NCBI GenBank assembly: GCA_902797025.1
Contig: CADBRN010000030.1
Coordinates: forward strand, 1-64,000
DNA length: 64,000 bases
From: an uncultured Lachnospiraceae bacterium
Lineage (GTDB): Bacteria; Bacillota; Clostridia; Lachnospirales; Lachnospiraceae
Reading direction: 5' to 3'
The notes under the pieces were generated by a model. It was not told the DNA's origin. It worked only from the letters and a program-made list of their open reading frames with translations, and searched no databases. Within the stretch, counting starts at the first letter, position 1. Every line of letters begins with the position of its first letter. The position numbers were made by a program, and so were the translations under genes. Shown here piece after piece: positions 61,475 to 64,000 of this stretch.

Positions 61475-62459
61475 AGTTTTTATCTCCCGTCTGTACCGGC
61501 CGGATCTCTCCGGCTGTATATAAATGACTCGTACCGTCCCCGTGCCGGGCGATCAGGCGGCCTTTTTCATCAAGATCGATCAGCCGCACCTTTTCCGTCC
61601 GTCCCGCACTGTGCAACAGGACGATTTCATTTTTCATCAGGAGCCGTCTCCGATAGGAATTGATCCATTCCTCCGGCTTCCTGTCTCCTGCCGTCAGCAG
61701 ATCCCGCAGAATCCGCCCCGCGAGCCGCATTCTCGGGACCCCGGGATGCCCGCAGGGATAAATCGACCCGGCGCGGTCACGGATCTTCTCCGGAAACTCC
61801 CCGGCCCGGACGGCGAAATTGATCCCGATCCCCACGACAATCCATTCCAGAATGCCGCTTTCGAGATCCGACGCCGATTCCGTGAGAATGCCGCAGATCT
61901 TCTTTCCATCGAGAAACAGATCATTGACCCAGCGTATCCCGGGGGAGACGCCGCAGAGCGCCTCGATCGACTCCGCCGTCACCGCGGCCGCAGCCAGCGT
62001 GATCCTGGATGGTTCATAACATGGCATCTGCTCCGGGCGGAGAATCACGCTCATATAAATGCCGCCCCCGGGCGAATAAAACCGTCTCGCGTAATGACCG
62101 CTCCCGCCGCTCTGACGGTCCGCGATCACGACCGTACCGTGGCGTGCTCCTGCGACCGCAAGTTCCTTTGCGGTCCGGTTCGTCGACGGAAGTTCCCCGA
62201 AAACCCGGATCTGTTCTTTTTCGATCAGCGGGCCGATCTCCTCCGACAGCCCTTCCGGCGAAAGAATATCATTTTCCTCCGACAGCCTGTACCCTCTTCT
62301 CGGCGCGGCGTCGATGTGGTAACCGCCGCTCCGGAGGGATTCCACCGCCTTCCAGACGGCAGCACGGGAAATATGCAGCTCCTCCGCCGCTGCCGCACCG
62401 GAGACATATTCACCCGGATGTTTCAGAAAAAGTGCCAGCATCTCATCTCTGGAACTCAA
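61464..62459 (-). CDS. birA: Biotin-protein ligase/biotin repressor BirA
   Basis: This 331-residue protein has an N-terminal winged-helix domain (about 1-60), a ligase core (RWVNDLFLDGKKICGILTES with the catalytic Lys) and a C-terminal SH3-like domain. The biotinyl-AMP loop, usually GRGRxGR, reads GSGHYAR (residues 119-125), with the two central Arg replaced by Ser and His. It biotinylates carboxyl-carrier proteins and represses biotin genes. The start is a TTG (62459), preceded by GAGGTG. It follows bioY by 31 nt and lies under the BirA-type operator. Confidence 0.93.
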   Translation of the reverse strand: MSSRDEMLALFLKHPGEYVSGAAAAEELHISRAAVWKAVESLRSGGYHIDAAPRRGYRLSEENDILSPEGLSEEIGPLIEKEQIRVFGELPSTNRTAKELAVAGARHGTVVIADRQSGGSGHYARRFYSPGGGIYMSVILRPEQMPCYEPSRITLAAAAVTAESIEALCGVSPGIRWVNDLFLDGKKICGILTESASDLESGILEWIVVGIGINFAVRAGEFPEKIRDRAGSIYPCGHPGVPRMRLAGRILRDLLTAGDRKPEEWINSYRRRLLMKNEIVLLHSAGRTEKVRLIDLDEKGRLIARHGDGTSHLYTAGEIRPVQTGDKNFAV

Positions 62460-62490
62460 AATCCGATCACCTCACTGTCCGTCCGGAAAA

Positions 62491-63066
62491 TCACGACCGC
62501 GCATCCCCCGTTTTCGCGCCGGCAGGCTCCGCGAGAAGTCCCGCCCGGAAAAGCGCGCCGCGTACCGGGCGTCCGATCAGAATCGCGAGGATCATTTTCA
62601 CCGCATCCAGACCGATAAACGGAAATACACCTGCCGCGAGCGCTCCCGCAAGCGGCATATGCGCCTGATACATCAGCCAGATCGTCCCGAACGCATAGCA
62701 GACCAGAAGACCGATCACCATGCCGATCACCTGCATAATCAATTTCTTGTTGAAACGATCGATGAACGCGCCGGAAATCAGCGCCATCAGGATAAATCCG
62801 ATAATGTAACCGCCGGTCGGCCCGAACACCTTCGCGACGCCGCCCTGATACCCGGAAAACACCGGAATACCCGCCATCCCGAGCAGTACGTAGATAAGAA
62901 CGGAGAGCGATCCCCGCTTCATGCCGAGAATATAAGCCGTCAGAAACACTGCAAACGGTGTCAGCGAGACCGGGACAAGACCGGTCGGGATCGAAATCGG
63001 TCCCAGCAGACATAAGACCGCGGTCATCACCGCAATTTCCGTGATTGTATGAACGTTTGACTTCAT
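62491..63066 (-). CDS. bioY: Biotin transporter BioY
   Basis: This 191-residue membrane protein has about six helices and the BioY signatures TGLVPVSLTPFAVFLTAYIL and GGVAKVFGPTGGYIIGF. BioY is the substrate-binding subunit of an ECF transporter that takes up biotin; the energising EcfAAT is not in the window. AGGAGG is 8 nt before ATG 63066. The gene lies directly under a strong promoter overlapped by a BirA-type operator, so it should be shut off when biotin is plentiful. Confidence 0.95.
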   Translation of the reverse strand: MKSNVHTITEIAVMTAVLCLLGPISIPTGLVPVSLTPFAVFLTAYILGMKRGSLSVLIYVLLGMAGIPVFSGYQGGVAKVFGPTGGYIIGFILMALISGAFIDRFNKKLIMQVIGMVIGLLVCYAFGTIWLMYQAHMPLAGALAAGVFPFIGLDAVKMILAILIGRPVRGALFRAGLLAEPAGAKTGDARS

Positions 63067-63106
63067 AGATGGTTCCTCCTGTTTTCCGTCCTGATACATC
63101 AAACGC

Positions 63107-63135
63107 ATCATATAATTGAAAAATCCGAATGTCAA
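63107..63135 (-). promoter_or_regulatory. bioY-birA promoter
   Basis: On the minus strand TTGACA (63135-63130) and TATGAT (63112-63107) are exactly 17 bp apart. The -35 box lies inside the downstream arm of the BirA-type operator. Confidence 0.82.
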
Positions 63136-63164
63136 CCGAAAAATTGATTCCGGTTGACATTCGG
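63125..63164. promoter_or_regulatory. BirA operator
   Basis: CCGAATGTCAACC (63125-63137) and GGTTGACATTCGG (63152-63164) are perfect 13-bp inverted arms with a 14-bp spacer. The TGTCAACC-N14-GGTTGACA core fits the family of BirA sites in firmicutes (TTGTwAACC with 14-16 bp spacing). It overlaps the -35 box of the bioY-birA transcript, giving feedback on both genes. Confidence 0.85.
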
Positions 63165-63170
63165 ACCGGC

Positions 63171-63189
63171 GATCCGGTCAATCCGGATC
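63171..63189. terminator. Short hairpin after asnA
   Basis: GATCCGG (63171-63177) and CCGGATC (63183-63189) form a 7-bp stem right after the asnA stop. No T run follows on the minus strand, so it is at best a weak terminator. Confidence 0.3.
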
Positions 63190-63191
63190 GT

Positions 63192-64000
63192 TTACAGCAG
63201 TGTTATATTGTGTTCCGCGCACTCCCTGCGCATTTCCTCCGGCCAGATGCTCGCCTGCACCTCGCCGACATGTGCTCTGCCGAGAAGCAGCATGCACAGG
63301 CGGGACTGACCGATGCCGCCTCCGATGGTGTACGGAAGTTCCCGGTTCAGCAACATCTTGTGATACGGAAGATTCGCGCGTTCCTCACAGCCCGCCTTCT
63401 TCAGCTGCTCCGCCAGCGAATCCTCGTCGACACGGATTCCCATGCTCGAGATCTCAAGCGCACAGTTCAGCGGCTCGTACCAGAAGATGATATCGCCGTT
63501 CAGCTGCCAGTCGTCGTAATCCGGAGCGCGCCCGTCGTGGGGCTCGCCGTTTGCGAGCTTGTCGCCGATTCTCGTCAGAAAAATACAGCCGTACTTCTTC
63601 GCGGCAAGATTTTCTCTCTCCTTCGCGGTTTTATCCGGATATTCCGCGAGCAGATCCTCCGTATCCACGAAATGGATCTCATCCGGAAGCGGATAGACCG
63701 CACGCGGATATTTATACCACACCTCGTGTTCCATATGTTTGATGATGCGGAAAATATCAAGAACCGTCGCCCTCAGCGTCTCCGGCGTTCTCTGCTCTTT
63801 CGTGATCACGCGCTCCCAGTCCCACTGATCCACATAACAGGAATGAAGATTATCCAGAACCTCGTCCCGGCGGATCGCGTTCATATTCGTGTACAGGCCC
63901 TCGCCCGGTGCAAATCCGTAGCGTTTCAGCGCCATCCTCTTCCATTTTGCAAGCGACTGGACGACCTCGATCGTCTCACCCGGATTCCACGGAACATCAA
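63192..64000 (-). CDS. asnA: Aspartate-ammonia ligase AsnA, 5' end outside window
   Basis: The C-terminal 268 or so residues are present; the N-terminal part continues past the window edge. Signatures include [49 protein letters not shown] and [16 protein letters not shown]. AsnA makes asparagine from aspartate, ammonia and ATP, with a class II synthetase-like fold. Its frame is open to the window end. It is upstream of bioY on the same strand but is separated from it by the BirA-controlled promoter. Confidence 0.95.
   Translation of the reverse strand, partial: DVPWNPGETIEVVQSLAKWKRMALKRYGFAPGEGLYTNMNAIRRDEVLDNLHSCYVDQWDWERVITKEQRTPETLRATVLDIFRIIKHMEHEVWYKYPRAVYPLPDEIHFVDTEDLLAEYPDKTAKERENLAAKKYGCIFLTRIGDKLANGEPHDGRAPDYDDWQLNGDIIFWYEPLNCALEISSMGIRVDEDSLAEQLKKAGCEERANLPYHKMLLNRELPYTIGGGIGQSRLCMLLLGRAHVGEVQASIWPEEMRRECAEHNITLL

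Noticed and set aside
1..64000. tRNA, rRNA, prophage, transposase or integrase genes
   Set aside because: None of their typical sequences or proteins was recognised anywhere in the window; a covariance-model scan for tRNA would be decisive.

Overview
The window is a GC-rich stretch of bacterial chromosome that is almost entirely coding, with short intergenic gaps and most genes on the minus strand. The gene set points to a clostridial Firmicute, probably Lachnospiraceae-like. Evidence for this is a SCIFF (ranthipeptide) precursor with its radical-SAM maturase beside a fused secDF, a YlxR/YlxQ-containing rimP-nusA-infB operon, a CIRCE element, a BirA-controlled bioY, and strong AGGAGG ribosome binding sites with sigma-A type promoters. 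I see no rRNA, tRNA, CRISPR array, prophage or insertion sequence. No gene-free gap exceeds about 300 bases.

Layout by position. 1-2.2 kb: an HxlR-family regulator divergent from a YgiD-like extradiol dioxygenase, then a DUF2798 membrane protein. 2.2-5.3 kb (minus): rpsB-tsf plus a zinc-ribbon/YARHG membrane protein. 5.3-9.0 kb (minus): CBS protein, argS, HAD phosphatase, CPBP protease. 9.1-9.8 kb (plus): a LUD-domain protein. 9.8-19.0 kb (minus): apt, rel, an MBL hydrolase, hemZ, hisS, aspS and a degenerate alpha/beta hydrolase. 19.1-25.1 kb (minus): recJ, secDF, and the SCIFF maturase and peptide. 25.2-29.3 kb (minus): a TrpR-like (YerC/HisR-type) regulator, hisH, hisF, ung, and a MurJ/SpoVB-like flippase. 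29.3-37.9 kb (minus): the translation operon rimP-nusA-ylxR-ylxQ-infB-rbfA-nrnA-truB-ribF. 37.9-42.9 kb (minus): a GH13 branching-enzyme homologue with altered active site, ftsH, greA. 43-45.1 kb (plus): FlK-like thioesterase, M18 aminopeptidase, acylphosphatase. 45.1-53.2 kb (minus): large membrane protein, zinc-finger-less DnaJ under a CIRCE element, DUF1846 protein, uracil permease, ROK glucokinase, NUDIX hydrolase. 53.4-55.9 kb (plus): fabZ, azlC, azlD, TIGR01212 radical-SAM protein. 55.9-64 kb (minus): thrS (no TGS domain), a small acidic protein, aroK-aroD-aroE, a radical-SAM protein, birA, bioY and the 3' part of asnA.

Most of the content is housekeeping: translation, aminoacylation, stringent response, protein export, and aromatic, histidine and biotin-related metabolism. 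The most interesting signals are regulatory and enzymological. (1) Two proteins keep their family fold signatures but have lost catalytic residues: the GH13 protein at 37.9-40.2 kb and the alpha/beta hydrolase at 9.8-10.8 kb. (2) Twin palindromes sit in the promoter of the YerC-like/hisHF operon. (3) A perfect 13-bp-arm BirA-type operator overlaps the bioY-birA promoter. (4) The SCIFF operon has an extended -10 promoter, a 5'-terminal stem-loop and a 13-bp hairpin between precursor and maturase. (5) A CIRCE element controls a lone type-B DnaJ. Start codons were chosen by ribosome-binding-site position; several (infB, ribF, birA, SCIFF maturase) appear to be TTG. No previously undescribed multi-gene system could be demonstrated from sequence alone.
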